Positions 1-10,825 of a stretch of DNA of 64,000 nt are shown piece after piece. Positions within the stretch are counted from its first letter, which is position 1. Every line of letters begins with the position of its first letter. Where the stretch lies: assembly GCA_036172665.1 (NCBI GenBank), contig CM069874.1:26247946-26311945 (forward strand). Reading direction: 5' to 3'. A program made the translations under genes and the position numbers. This DNA is from Prosopocoilus inquinatus (taxonomy: Eukaryota; Arthropoda; Insecta; Coleoptera; Lucanidae). Under the pieces are notes generated by a model. That model was not told the origin of the DNA, did no database searches, and was given only the letters and a program-made list of their open reading frames with translations.

Positions 1-1944
1 GTTAAGGTGTTAAGGTGTCACAAGAGTCACAACTGGGTATGTTATTATTACCGAAATGAATACTGCTTACACAAATAATGAGTTGACGGACGCGGTGTTA
101 TTTAATAAAAAAATGGGTTTCTTGGATTTCTTAGTATTTCCAGATGCTCAAGTTTTATTTTGGTACTAGCAATTTCCAAACAGCCTGTATAAGATATTAA
201 CTTTAAGTATTAGATGTATCCAAGCATTTAAATCTCAATTACTCGAAAACGATTTGGTTTATCGAAATGAGAGAACGTTTTTCGTGCCAAATAATCTAAA
301 CAATATTTCTTTCACAAATTTTTGAAGAATATTTAAAAACATAAGCATAACATTTAAACATAACATAATCAAATAATCAAACTATAACCCTTAAAAAGAA
401 GAGAGCGCAGTTAGATACCTTACAAATAAGTTTAAAATATTAATTTCATAACTTAAAGGATCCAAAAGATGTTGGCAAAGAAACAATTTTTCACTTCTCT
501 TGGAGGGCCTATTATTAAATTATTAAACGCAAAGATTTTACAAAGGTAAATAAAAGAAAAAAAGAATAAAATATTTTTGGATCGATTAAAAATAGAAACA
601 CTGCGTATTGTGAGTTGCTTTTCTCCTTCAGTATCAACATCATTGAGCGAAAATGGAAAAAATAAAATCGACCAGTCCAGAATATTTATAGAAAATGTAC
701 ATTTACAAAAATATTGAATTTATTCCAGACTTTTCTAACGTACTATGTGTAAAAAAAATCTTAGCTGCAGGTCTTATTTGTGATTACGGACACAACTCTA
801 TGTTAAATATTGAAGTAAAATAAATAAAACATTTCCAATTAACATTTATTGCCTGCAACTTTTCAACCGGAACAATTTTTAGCTGTTTTGACAACAATAA
901 AATAGCAAGAGTTTACAGAACAAAAGCTGACCGAAGGGTTATCGAATATTGTAATTGGCAGACGCGTGTTTGTGTATTTATTCTGCCTAATTACTTCACG
1001 TTTGTCTGCGTGATTTTCGTACAAATACATCGCTCCGATCCTACGCCGTCCCTGTTGACATTTCGTCAAATCGTTTTTGCCAAGTGACTTTCGAGCTCGC
1101 AGATAAAACGAAATGTTTATGTGACGCGTGCGATATCGCCAGCCATTTATAACAGATGATGTATGTCGATTAAATACATCTGACGTGTATCACGTATATC
1201 AATTACGGTATGAAATTAATATCCTTTTTGAAAAGTGAAAAACGGTAATCGAACCCCGCACTCACACACACATGCAGACGTATCTGAGCGCGGGCGAAAA
1301 CGGAAATAAAACCAATAAGCCCCCTATCGCTTCGAACCCCTTTCCCCGGCTTTCCTTCTTGCGGTGGAAAATTCCTTTCGTGCACTTCATGTGTGAATGA
1401 AGCATCTGACTTAGCTTGAGAAAACTCCACTTTTATGCGATGAGAAACGACGACGCATTTGTCACAGTCTGCGCGCAAAGCTCGGAAAGGTAACCAAAAT
1501 AGAGCAGGAAAACAAACACATCGACGAAGGAAAAAAAAACGAGTCGAAAATCATTGCCAGTTGGCGGACTCGGAACGGTTTAGATAAAGCACAACACGGC
1601 TTTGTTTCTCTGAATACGATAAAATTTTTGCGCATTGTGTACCATCGCTCAGAGTTTCTTGTGGGGTGGTGGAGAGCAACGATCTGCACTCCTGAAATTG
1701 TTTCTCTCCCGCGGCTTTTCATTTTTCGGGATATTTTTCTTTTAAATACCTCACGTGAAATTTATTAACGTTTTCGAGATAATGGGCAAAGGAAACACAA
1801 ATCTTATCATGAAAACCTTGTTAAATTTATTCACCAACAAACTGGAAATCAAATATGTATTCGTATTTTACTTTGTCTACTTTTCTTTAATGCCTTATTT
1901 TTCATATGCTTTTTTCAAATAGTAAACTTAACTCTAATAGAAAT
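1..1944. other. Gene-free stretch with a lone MITE-like end and a GC-balanced island
   Basis: I see no convincing gene. At about 178-190 there is a lone transposon-like end (CAAACAGCCTGTATA), the reverse of the TACAGG.TGTTT ends seen elsewhere in the window. From about 1060 to 1740 base composition becomes much less AT-rich than the surroundings. Short open frames on the minus strand there show no family resemblance. The island could be conserved regulatory sequence or an old exon remnant. Confidence 0.4.
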
Positions 1945-2004
1945 TTAATTAATATATGATTTATAATTAAATTGTTAATTAATATATGATTTATAATTAA
2001 ATTG
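1945..2004. repeat. Exact 30-bp tandem duplication
   Basis: A 30-bp AT-rich unit beginning TTAATTAATATATGATTT is present twice, back to back, without a mismatch (1945-1974 and 1975-2004). It lies just upstream of a LINE fragment. Nothing suggests a function. Confidence 0.9.
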
Positions 2005-2059
2005 TTGATAATAATATTTGCAGTGTACAATTAATTTAGTCCCATAAGTCAAGCAAGGA

Positions 2060-2936
2060 CTCTTTTTCTAATCAAATTGAATATTCTATTCGAATCTCCT
2101 GTCGGAATTTATTTTGATCTTCCAGAAGCTCTCAATATGTTGGATCACTCTGTTCTACTCTCTAAGTTGTACAATATTGAAGTTCGAGGTGGCTTTGGAT
2201 CTGTTCCGCTCTTACCTTTCAAAAACGTCTCAACAAGTCTGCTGCTGATACAAGGAGGAAGGCATTATAAAAGAGGTGCTATCTAAACTCAAAGAAATCA
2301 ACACGGGTGTTCCCTAAGGTTCTTTCTTGGGCCCTCTGTTGTTTATAATTTTTGTAAACGATTTAGAAAATCAGTTTCCATATATTTTCCTATGTCAGTA
2401 TGCCGACGATACCTCGTGTATCATAACTGCCAAAACACAAGCTTCCTGTTCCAGTTTTGCTTCATCTACTATTTTGAATGTCCTATTGGTGTGAGTCTGA
2501 ACGTCTTAAACTAAACCTTAACAAAACTGTAACTGTAGAGTTTATTCTCTCAAACGTATATATTAAATTTAATGGAAAATCGGCCCCTATTGTCAATAAC
2601 GTAAAATTTCTAGGTTTGTGTATTGATGCCTCCTTAAAGTTTAATATGCACGTATAGCATGTCAGCTCTAGACTTACTAAATTCATATACAGTGAACTCT
2701 CTCATTACGGACACCTTTGATAAACGGACAGCTTTCGTAACCGGACAATTTTGTGGAAATTTTCTATAGAATCTTTTAATAAAATTCTTTCTAATAAGCG
2801 GACACCTTTTACAATCTGACAGATAATTGGCGACGGTTCGTGTCCGCTTATCAGAGATTTCAGTACCTTAGAAACTGCGTTACTGCTGACGTTTTGAAAA
2901 CTTATTACATGGCTTCCGTTCAGTTCTCTACTATTA
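2060..2936 (+). pseudogene. Non-LTR retrotransposon (LINE) reverse transcriptase fragment, interrupted by a MITE
   Basis: The plus strand encodes pieces of a Jockey/CR1-type reverse transcriptase. In order there is a palm block YFDLPEALNMLDHSVLLSKL near 2107-2166, a GVP.GSFLGPLLF block near 2308-2343 with a stop in place of the usual Gln, the catalytic QYADDT motif near 2398-2415, and a KFLGLCIDASLKF block near 2601-2643. After the MITE at 2690-2863 the same protein resumes (LRNCVTADVLKTYYMASVQ). It is 5'-truncated before the palm and carries frameshifts and stops, so it is dead. The 3' part is lost where the DD41D element and a second LINE begin. No 5' ORF or endonuclease is present. The superfamily is recognised from motifs; the clade is not certain. 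Confidence 0.8.
2690..2863. mobile_element. 174-bp TA-flanked MITE, pogo/Tigger-like, inserted in the LINE
   Basis: Ends are inverted: CAGTGAACTCTCTCATTACG on the left and, reverse complemented on the right, CTGAAATCTCTGATAAGCGG, both followed by GACAC. TA dinucleotides flank it (2688-2689, 2864-2865). LINE protein sequence resumes directly after it, so it is a true insertion. The repeated CGGACA motif resembles pogo/Tigger MITE ends. No coding capacity. Confidence 0.7.
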
Positions 2937-2938
2937 TA

Positions 2939-4473
2939 CACTGAGAACCTTATAGGATTGCACATAGTAATTTTTAATTGAAGCTTTATTACATTATTAT
3001 TTCCAAATTTATATTATTCGCCAAGGTTACCGTGCGTTGTTAGTAACGGTAATGACACTACTAATTTTGAATTGTCAAATTGAATTAAGTTGTTCTTTTG
3101 ATTTATTGCAAAATAATGTATACAACCGCCGAAAAAGTAGAAATGTACACATTATTCTCAAATGGAACTTCGTTGAGGGAGGTCTCTGCATTATTTGCCG
3201 CTAAATTTCCAGACAGACCAATTCCCAGTTTTTCTACTATTAGAAATGTGGTACAAAAATTCAAAACTAGTGGTTGTATCAATTTTGATCATACGAATAA
3301 ACGCTCAAGAAGGTCTAGTATATTAACAGAAGAAATGGAATTAAATATATTGGCTTTAGTGGAGAATGATATGGAGATATCAACCAGAAAAATATCAGCT
3401 GAATGTGGTATCAGTCAGTCATCAGTTATTCGCGTCCTGAAAGAGCATCGGTATAAATCTTTTAAATTTGAAAAGCATCAAGAATTGAACGATAACGATG
3501 CAGAAAATAGGACAATCTTTTGTGAAAGGATGTTTGAAGACATCAATAGAAATGTCGTTGATTTGCGAAAAATCCTTTTTACAGATGAAAGTACATTTGT
3601 GAAGAATGGAGAGCCAAATTCACAAAACTGTAGATATTGGGCTAAGGAAAACGTACACCGATATCTAAGCACTAGGACCCAATATCCAGAGAAAGTCAAC
3701 GTATGGGCAGGAATGATTGACACGCATATTATTGGTCCATTTTTTATTCAAGGCACGTTAACCAGTAGATGTTATCTGCAACTGCTAGAAGAGCGACTTA
3801 TTCCTGCTTTAAATGACCTTCACTTAGAAGGTCAGATATGGTATCAGCACGATGGCGCTCCGGCCCACTATTCTCTGCCAGTAAGAGAGTTTCTAAATCT
3901 CCATTTTCCTGGAAGGTGGATCGGCAGAGGTGGAGCAATCGGGTGGCCACCAAAATCGCCAGACCTTACACCCGTGGATTTTTTTTACTGGGGAAAATTA
4001 AAATCATCACTCTACAATTCAACCCCTATAAGGGACATCGAAGAACTTAAACAAAGAATCATTACTGCTTCAGGGGAAATAACTGCTCAACAGTCTGCGA
4101 ATGTATTAAACGAGTTTTACAATAGATTAGGATACTGCCTTTTAAGTAATGGTGGAATTTTTGAAAATAAGTTGTAATTGTGTGTTTTCATTTGGTTATT
4201 TGTTCATTTGTGTATTTAAATCTTAAATATTGTTATAAATTTAAATATGAAATATTTATCTTTTAAACATTACAATTTTGTAAACACATGCAAAGTAATA
4301 AACCTTCCATAATACTTCCTATGTGCAGTTTTTACATGATTCAGCATTGAAAATTGAGTAGTAACCATAGCAACGTAATGTTGAAACCCCTATGTGCAGT
4401 TTTACATAACTCAGAAATGTATTATCTAGTAACGTAATTTTCGTCTATGTGCAGCGTTACAAGATTCTCACTG
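2939..4473 (+). mobile_element. Complete Tc1/mariner-superfamily DD41D transposon (1535 bp)
   Basis: Terminal inverted repeats of 29 bp match at about 22 positions: CACTGAGAACC...GCACATAG on the left, and CAGTGAGAATC...GCACATAG read inward from 4473. TA target duplications sit at 2937-2938 and 4474-4475. The inner right arm repeats ACTGCACATAG twice more, likely subterminal transposase-binding sites. It encloses one open transposase gene. Its right end abuts the 3' tail of an opposite-strand LINE. Confidence 0.85.
3116..4177 (+). CDS. DD41D Tc1/mariner-superfamily transposase, uninterrupted
   Basis: This 353-residue protein would cut and paste the surrounding element. The ATG at 3116 is chosen as the first Met codon of the frame; an open stretch of six codons precedes it. 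The N-terminal ~120 residues contain two helix-turn-helix-like regions (around TSLREVSALFA and STRKISAECGISQSSVIRVL), the expected paired DNA-binding domain. The catalytic triad is visible: D157 in LFTDEST, D246 in WYQHDGAPAH and D288 in SPDLTPVDFF. The spacing D246 to D288 leaves 41 residues, a DD41D signature, as in rosa/Visitor-type members, rather than DD34D mariner or DD34E Tc1. No stop or frameshift occurs and the length is normal for the superfamily, so it may be active or recently active. Family assignment beyond DD41D spacing is inference. Confidence 0.88.
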   Translation: MYTTAEKVEMYTLFSNGTSLREVSALFAAKFPDRPIPSFSTIRNVVQKFKTSGCINFDHTNKRSRRSSILTEEMELNILALVENDMEISTRKISAECGISQSSVIRVLKEHRYKSFKFEKHQELNDNDAENRTIFCERMFEDINRNVVDLRKILFTDESTFVKNGEPNSQNCRYWAKENVHRYLSTRTQYPEKVNVWAGMIDTHIIGPFFIQGTLTSRCYLQLLEERLIPALNDLHLEGQIWYQHDGAPAHYSLPVREFLNLHFPGRWIGRGGAIGWPPKSPDLTPVDFFYWGKLKSSLYNSTPIRDIEELKQRIITASGEITAQQSANVLNEFYNRLGYCLLSNGGIFENKL

Positions 4474-4475
4474 TA

Positions 4476-5940
4476 TAATAATATAATACAATATAATATT
4501 GTTTATTTAACCCAGCAACATAATATAGTAATACAATAACAAATAAAACAAAATTTTTTTGGGTTAATGACTCAGATTGGTCTCAAGGAGCCATCTGTTC
4601 TTGAATGCCAAAGCTCAGCAGGAAATACATAAAACAATATTAGACAAACTAAAGTAACTTAAAATCTACCTACTTCTAAGAAAAATATATTTCAGAGAGG
4701 AAAGAAAGAAGAAAGAAAAGAAACAAGAAAAGGAAAGAAATAATATCAGAAGAGAGGAAAAAAGAGAGATGAAGGGATTTGAAACTTAACCAGACATCTG
4801 TCGCTCCCATGCATAGGTTTTATAAATTCTTTTAAATACGGACACTGATTTGTTTTTGAACATTTCGGGCAGCGAGTTCCAAAACGCTGAAATTCAATAT
4901 GAGAAGGATTTAGTGAACTTCGCGGTGTTATGTGAAGGTATAATAATATGGTGAATATTAATATTATGGACATCCGTGCGAAGAGAGATTTTATTATAAA
5001 TATAAGGTGGTGTTTTCTCTTTAATAGTCTTGAAGTACAAGTTAGCGGAATGAAAACGTCCACGATTAGACATATTTAACCAATTACAATCATATAAATT
5101 AGGTCACATGTTCATATTTTCTAGTACCGTATGTAAATCTGAGATACGCATTCTGAATACGCTGTGTACGTAAGATGTCTATCGAGTCCAAGCAAGGACC
5201 ACATACAGAATCATATTAATCAAACCGAGACAGAATTAGTGAGTTAGTCAAAAGTAATTTACTGTTTATATTTAGTATGCAACGATTAGAATATAGAATT
5301 TTTAAAACAGAAAACGATTTTTGCAATAGTTTACTTACATGAAATTTGAATTTTAACTCATTATCAATCGATAGGCCAAGATTCTTGAGAGATTGAGAAA
5401 ACTGTAAAATTGAATCATCAATTTTAATATTAAGTAAGTTAATTAAATCGGTTTTCTGTTTGTTACCAAAGATCATAACCGACAATTTTTGCAGCGTTTA
5501 TTTTAAAAGCGTGGCGTCTTGAAAGATTAACTAAAGCTTGTATATCAGAATTTACATTCTCATTAGTTTCAGCAACGTCTTTAGCCTGAAAATGGTAGTA
5601 CAGCTGACTGTCATCAGCATAAGTATGTAATTTACAATAACGCAGGGAATTACTAAATGATGACGTATATATATTTCATAGAGTAAAGGACCGCAAATGC
5701 TGCCCTGAGGTACACCTGATACGCAAGAACGCATTGTGATCTTCCTATCAGATACTGCCTAAAGAAACTAATCGCTCCATTACTTAAGCCTATGTAATGC
5801 AAAATAGCCAACATTAAATTATGATTAATCATGTCAAAAGCTTTAGAGTAATCAAGCAGTGTTAAGACTAGGAGATCTCCATCAATAGGCATCAATAGGC
5901 ACTGTTGATACGCTATATGGATTAATCTTCTGGGAGGGAT
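4476..5940 (-). pseudogene. LINE (Jockey/CR1-type) fragment with 3' tail, minus strand
   Basis: On the minus strand, from 5895 downward, reverse transcriptase blocks appear in order: LTLLDYSKAFDMINHNLML, FRQYLIGRSQCV, SGVPQGSICGPLLY, then, after a broken stretch over the YADD region, NLGLSIDNELKFKFHVSKLL and a C-terminal segment ending near 4746. Several frameshifts separate them, so no functional protein is made. The purine-rich tract at about 4690-4770 is a polypyrimidine run on the coding strand at the end of the ORF. The tail of TATAA-like repeats at 4476-4510 is the LINE 3' end. The element is 5'-truncated near 5940, where a 10-bp duplication (ATCAATAGGC twice) is seen. It differs clearly in sequence from the plus-strand LINE at 2060. 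Confidence 0.8.
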
Positions 5941-6392
5941 CTAATAAAACTCAACCAGTCTTTATCTTGCAGAAACATCTTATAAGGACTATAATGTACA
6001 AAACTCTACTGAAAGTTGTAAACCTTTATTTAAACTTTTAAAAATTTTACCTTGACCGTGTTTGTATATACACTGTGTCTAAGAAATTTAATACAGTTTC
6101 AACGTTTTCAGGCTTGGTAAAATATAACTTGTCATATTACTATATAAATAAATACAATATCAAATATTACGCAATTCAATAAATAAATTCAATTCAGAAA
6201 AATATTTAAGATGTGAAATGTGAACAGAACTTAATAAAGTTAACAAAAACATAAGAGTGAAACATGAAAGATTACCCGATGAAAAGAGAATATAGAAGTA
6301 AATGCATAAATAGAAAAATAACAGAATATGTACTCGCATGAAATTGACTACTATTTCATCATTTTCAGGCTGGCTAATATATAACTCATGTT
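5941..6392. other. Gene-free AT-rich stretch
   Basis: No ORF, repeat or motif that I can support. Confidence 0.5.
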
Positions 6393-7710
6393 AATATAAC
6401 TTTCTTATTTGTATTTTTATGAAGTAACTTAAATTAGGAAAGTTTTAGGACCTTTCCTCCTCGTTTTTATGGTACTTTCGGAAAATCAAATGACAATCGA
6501 GATTTTCAATTGTTTTCAAGTTTTTTAAATGGAATGTTAAGTCTTTTATCATCGCATGCGTTCAGGATGTCAAATTAATTATGTCTTTAAAATATCATCT
6601 CCCAAAGCCTACTATTTTATAAATGATTTAGTAACAAAATCTTGGTGTTCACGGGAAATGGCTACAATAACTAACTTTTTTATTTGAAATTTTACGAAGT
6701 AGTTTAAATCATGAAAGTTTCAGGACCTTCCCTGCTCGATTTTATGGTACCCTCGGAGAAACAAATGTCAGATTTTCGAGATTTTCAGTTGGTTTCAACT
6801 TTTTTAAATGGAACATTAATTTTTTAATAGCGTTCGTATTCAGAATGTCAAATTAAGTATCTCTCTAAAAGATTCCCCTCTTAAGTCTACTGTTTTATAA
6901 ATTATTTGGTAAATAATGGTATTAGACATTTTAACATGTCGCGCTTTTAATATTTGGACCCAAAGGTTTTTAGTTTGAACTAAATTTAAACAAATTTTGA
7001 ATCATGACAGTTCACAAAGGTCTGACAGTTTGAACACACTTCCTTTATTCTCTTCTTTCCTTTATTCTATTCGTTTCAACGCGCACCATATTGTATTCGT
7101 GAATAAAAGACTATCGTAACGATACACTTCTTCCCGCGAATATCAAGACTGAACTATTTATGAAATATTCTGTTTTGAGAGATATTATTTCAGACATACT
7201 TAATTTGACATCCTGAATGAGATTTCATGATAAAAGACGTAACGTTCCGTTTAAGAAAGTTGAAAACAATTGAAATCTCAAAAACCTGATAGTCATTTGT
7301 TTATCCAAAGGTATCATAAAATCGAGTAGGGAAGGTCCTGAAACTTTTCTAATTTAAGCTACTTTGTGAAACTTCAAATAAAAAAGTTAACTATTGTAGC
7401 CATTTCCCGTGAACACCGAGATTTTGTTACTAAATCATTTATAAAATAGTAGGCTTTGGCAGATGATATTTTAGAGAAATAATTAATTTGACATCCTGAA
7501 CGCGATGCGATGATAAAAAAACTAACATTTCATTTAAAAAACTTGAAAACAATTGAAAATCTCGAAAACCTGATTGTCATTTGTTTTTCCGAAAGTACAA
7601 TAAAAACGAGGAGGAGAAGTCCTAAAACTTACTTTATACTATTTATACTTCGTAAAAATACAAATAAGAGAATTAGCTATTGTAGCGGCTTCCCATGAAC
7701 ACCCTGTATA
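6393..7710. mobile_element. Large foldback structure with two-unit arms
   Basis: The sequence from about 6393 to 6960 is repeated in inverted orientation from about 7150 to 7705, with roughly 190 bp between. Each arm contains two direct copies of a unit of about 270 bp; landmarks are CAATTGTTTTCAAG, TTCAGGATGTCAAATTAA and GGTGTTCACGGGAAATGGCTACAATA. The right end is ...CATGAACACCCTGTATATA, the common TACAGGGTGTTCA terminus of insect mariner-like MITEs; the left terminus is lost. No protein is encoded. It could be a foldback element or MITEs that inserted into each other. Confidence 0.75.
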
Positions 7711-7977
7711 TATTTTATTTTTCAGGATTTTTAGGTCTTCAGGTATCAAATAACAGGGAATTATATTTTTATTTATTCGTTAGAATAAGAAGCTTTTTCG
7801 GGGTCTTTGGACTATGTATTTCCGCATTTCCGTGTTGTTTGGTTAACTCTTATTTGTAAGGTAGTTAGTTAATTTTAGGTGTTCACATAATGTTTTTTTT
7901 CTCCGATTTATACATAACATATATAGTTTATTTTAGATTTTCACGTATTAATTTATATTTACTTACATTTAGACATA

Positions 7978-8961
7978 CCGGGTGGAAAGTTTCAAACCCG
8001 AACATAGCAAAGTTCCATTGAGAACTACGTTTCTGTAGATTACTGCTCGCCATTTAAGGATACAAAAATGGTAATGGTATTAAATGAAAGTTAAAATTAA
8101 GGCCAATGTTATCGTGTTAAAATTATTCCTATTCTGTTAATACTTTTGAAATAGAAATTAAATTTTTAAATTTCAAATGAAAAATGTCACCTTGGTACGT
8201 CAGATTTGAAGTTTGCAATTCAATAACCAGAATTTTGTACAATATGCTTCTTATTCAAAATAAAATTCCATTCATCTGTGTAACATACTGACGATGAAAA
8301 ACTGTTAGGATTTATTTCTTTGCTCCTGCATTGCTTCACAAAATACTTTCCTACTATTCTTGTTAATTTCAATACAATGTTGATGGCAACGGGATTTGCG
8401 GAATTGATGTTTTTCTTTAATATTCTTTACTTATTCTTGAATAGTATGAAACTTATTTAATTCTTAGTACAATTGAATTTAAAACTGATTTAGTATCGAC
8501 ATGTGTCGGTATTGATTGCCCATAACATCATTTCAAGTTTATTGATAGTATCAAAAGCAACAGTATTTTTGTATGCAATGACGTAGAATACAATTATCAT
8601 TCTAATAAAGAAAGAATTGGTGTAATTTAAACGACAAGAGTACCTACCTATTATTTGCTCTGTACAATAATTCATAATACTTTTTGACTGACGTATAAAT
8701 TATTTTCTATTAATTGAAACAACTCAAAGTTTGAAACCTGACATAGGCGACTAAATTTTTCGTTTAAAATTTGAGAATTTTATTTATATTCCGAAAGTAT
8801 TAATATTTAGGAATGATTTTAATACCATAATGTTGTCCATAATTTTCTCTTTTCTTTAACACCATTGCCATTTTTGTATCTTCAAATGGCGAGCAGCAAT
8901 TCACAGAAACATAGTTTTCAATACAAGTTTGCTATGTTCGGGTTTGAAACTTTCCACCCGG
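7978..8961. mobile_element. 984-bp non-autonomous DNA transposon with ~190-bp inverted repeats and TA TSD
   Basis: Both ends read CCGGGTGGAAAGTTTCAAAC going inward and stay similar for about 190 bp, with scattered mismatches. TA flanks both sides (7976-7977, 8962-8963). The middle is AT-rich and non-coding. This fits a mariner/Tc1-mobilised MITE. Confidence 0.88.
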
Positions 8962-8969
8962 TATATATC

Positions 8970-9172
8970 TTTTAGGATGATTAGATTGTTAGATTTTTAT
9001 GATTTTGTCAGTGTGATTAGGTTGTTTTTAGACATATTTTAGTGCTTTTAAATTGGTAGCGTACTGAAGATGGAGCTTAGCTGCCGAAATACGTATCTAC
9101 GGATATAATAATTATTGTGGGCGGAGGTTAATTTCAATTATCTCTTAAACCACAGTCTCCTTTTTATTTTAG
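8970..9172 (+). repeat. Hammerhead-bearing dispersed repeat, family A, copy 1
   Basis: This sequence recurs at 26740-26925 and, as an inverted pair, at 62738-63022; its distal part recurs at 37701-37831. Shared landmarks are GTGTGATTAGGTTGTTTTTAG, a ribozyme core, GTGGGCGGAGGTTAATTTCA and ACCACAGTCTCC. Such hammerhead repeats are known from Penelope-like elements and retrozymes. No reverse transcriptase with GIY-YIG is nearby. Confidence 0.75.
9058..9104 (+). ncRNA. Type I hammerhead ribozyme, family A (stem II damaged)
   Basis: The core CTGAAGA (9064-9070) is followed by a stem II hairpin and GAAA (9086-9089). A three-pair stem III with a 2-nt loop comes next (TACGTAT after the first pair), then the cleavage triplet ATC, predicted to break after 9097. 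TACG (9098-9101) pairs with CGTA (9060-9063) as stem I. One base is missing from the 5' side of stem II relative to other copies (GGAGC against GCTGCC), so activity may be reduced. Confidence 0.65.
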
Positions 9173-9180
9173 TTGATAAC

Positions 9181-10253
9181 TCTTTGTCATGTGCACATAA
9201 TTAGAAATTGAAGAATTCACTCTGCAGACGTCCCAGAGCCGTATCCAAGGTTTTATGGCAAAAGTATATCAAGATGTCATCAGCATAAGCATAGCAGTTT
9301 TTAAAACACAGCCCCAGATCCTTGACGTATATCAGATACAAGATAGGTCCAAGTATGCTTCCTTGGGAGACTCCATAAGGTAATGATCCTTCTTCACCAT
9401 ATTTGTTCTTTATATTGACCTTGAATCTTCTATTTTCCAGGTAGCTACTGAACTATTTGAGTACCATACTTATGCCAATATTTGAAAGTGTATGTAACAG
9501 CTTTGTGTGATTTATCTAGTCAAAGGCCTTAAAGTCAAGACATAAGTAAAGTACATATACGCCATTATTTAACTTGCTATTGACTTGATCTGTGAATTAA
9601 TGCAATAGAGTGACGGTACTTTTCTTAGGCTGGTAACCGTACTGGTTCGTATCTATGATATTAAATCTTTGTAGATATTTTGTTAAAGCTTTCGCAACGT
9701 ATCTTTCGAGAATTTTATCAAGTGTCGATAGGATGGTGATTGGTCTGAAGTTGTTATAATCTGTTTGAGAACTATTTTATGAATAGGTTTGATTATTGAC
9801 ATTTTTAGATTCTTTGGAACAGTTGCACTTTGAATAGACAGATTTATTAGCCTTAAGACTGGGTAGACAAAGATGTCGGTCATCTCCTTGAGGTGCACTG
9901 GCTTAATGTTATCAGCTCCAGGTTGTTTATTTTTGTCCAATTGTATCAAGATCTGGTACACATCTTCGGGGATGGCTTCTGGTAATACCAAAAGAATGAG
10001 GTAAACTTCCTTACTGATTTGGATTGATCTGCCGAAAACAGATTGCCTGATATGTATGTTTAACGTTTATGACTTCATTTGTAAATGTTGATTTAAAGTT
10101 GTTTGCGACTCTAATCTCTTCCTTCTTCATAGTCTCGATTAGTTTTCCGTCCCCTGATTTATTTGTTTCTTTGCCTAGAACTTCACTGATGTGTTGGAAT
10201 AATGATAATAATAATAATTCAGGTCGCGGGAAATTATAGAATCTTGTTTGCAT
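9181..10253 (-). pseudogene. LINE reverse transcriptase fragment, minus strand
   Basis: Reading the minus strand from 10253, a linker-like segment (HISEVLGKETNK) is followed by a reverse transcriptase N-terminal block (QLDKNKQPGADNIKPVHLKE, about 9880-9945) and KNLKMSIIKPIHK. Farther down come YGVSQGSILGPILYLIY (about 9340-9390) and the catalytic YADDILIY near 9270-9295. The frame is broken several times. The 3' part is missing: the protein ends soon after YADD where the hammerhead repeat at 8970-9172 begins. The YADDILIY form differs from the YADDT and YADDA forms of the other LINEs here, so this is a separate family. Confidence 0.75.
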
Positions 10254-10519
10254 TGATAGGGATTCTCTTCCATCTTATTGGAGATCGACTGGCCCTGGTA
10301 TTTTTATATAGTATTCTATTGGTTAATTCTTGTAGGATGATGGTTAGACTGAAGGGCTACGTAGTATTTACTTCAAGCTTGTTATGGTGTTTTCTGTTTG
10401 TTTTTGTATAACATCTATGATAAATAAAATACTGAAGTTATCGCAGAAAGTTTGATTGGAGATGCTCTAAGGATTTTTAGTGAATTATGTTTGACGGAAT
10501 TTAAAATCATTCATATTTC

Positions 10520-10715
10520 AATAAAAAGTTACGGGTTCTTAATTACAATTGATGTAATCTTAAATTCATTTAGTATATTCTGAAATTAAACCGATTAAAT
10601 CTGAATTACAAATGATATATTCTGAAACTAAATTGATAAATCTGAATTATTCTGAAATGAAATTAACAAATTTGAATAGCAACTGACGAATTCTTAATTA
10701 CAGTTGGAAAAGGTG
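10520..10715. repeat. Degenerate short tandem repeats
   Basis: A unit of about 30-40 bp with the pattern TTCTGAAAT.AAA...GAT.AAATCTGAATTA recurs about four times with much variation. AT-rich and non-coding. Confidence 0.5.
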
Positions 10716-10825
10716 TAGATGTGAAAATTTAGAATATTGTCTGTATGTAAACAGTACGGAGATCAGTAACTAAATTCACCTTAGCATAGAAATAAAACAC
10801 ACCTTGTTGGTCAACGATAACAAAA

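Noticed and set aside
2690..4473. CAGTGAACTC at 2690 as the left end of the DD41D element
   Set aside because: Its right partner lies at 2863 with TA flanks. The sequence at 2939 matches the right end of the DD41D element over 29 bp, so 2690-2863 is a separate MITE.
7725..7760. Reverse-strand CTGAAGA...GAAA as a hammerhead
   Set aside because: The would-be stem II does not pair and no stem I partner exists.
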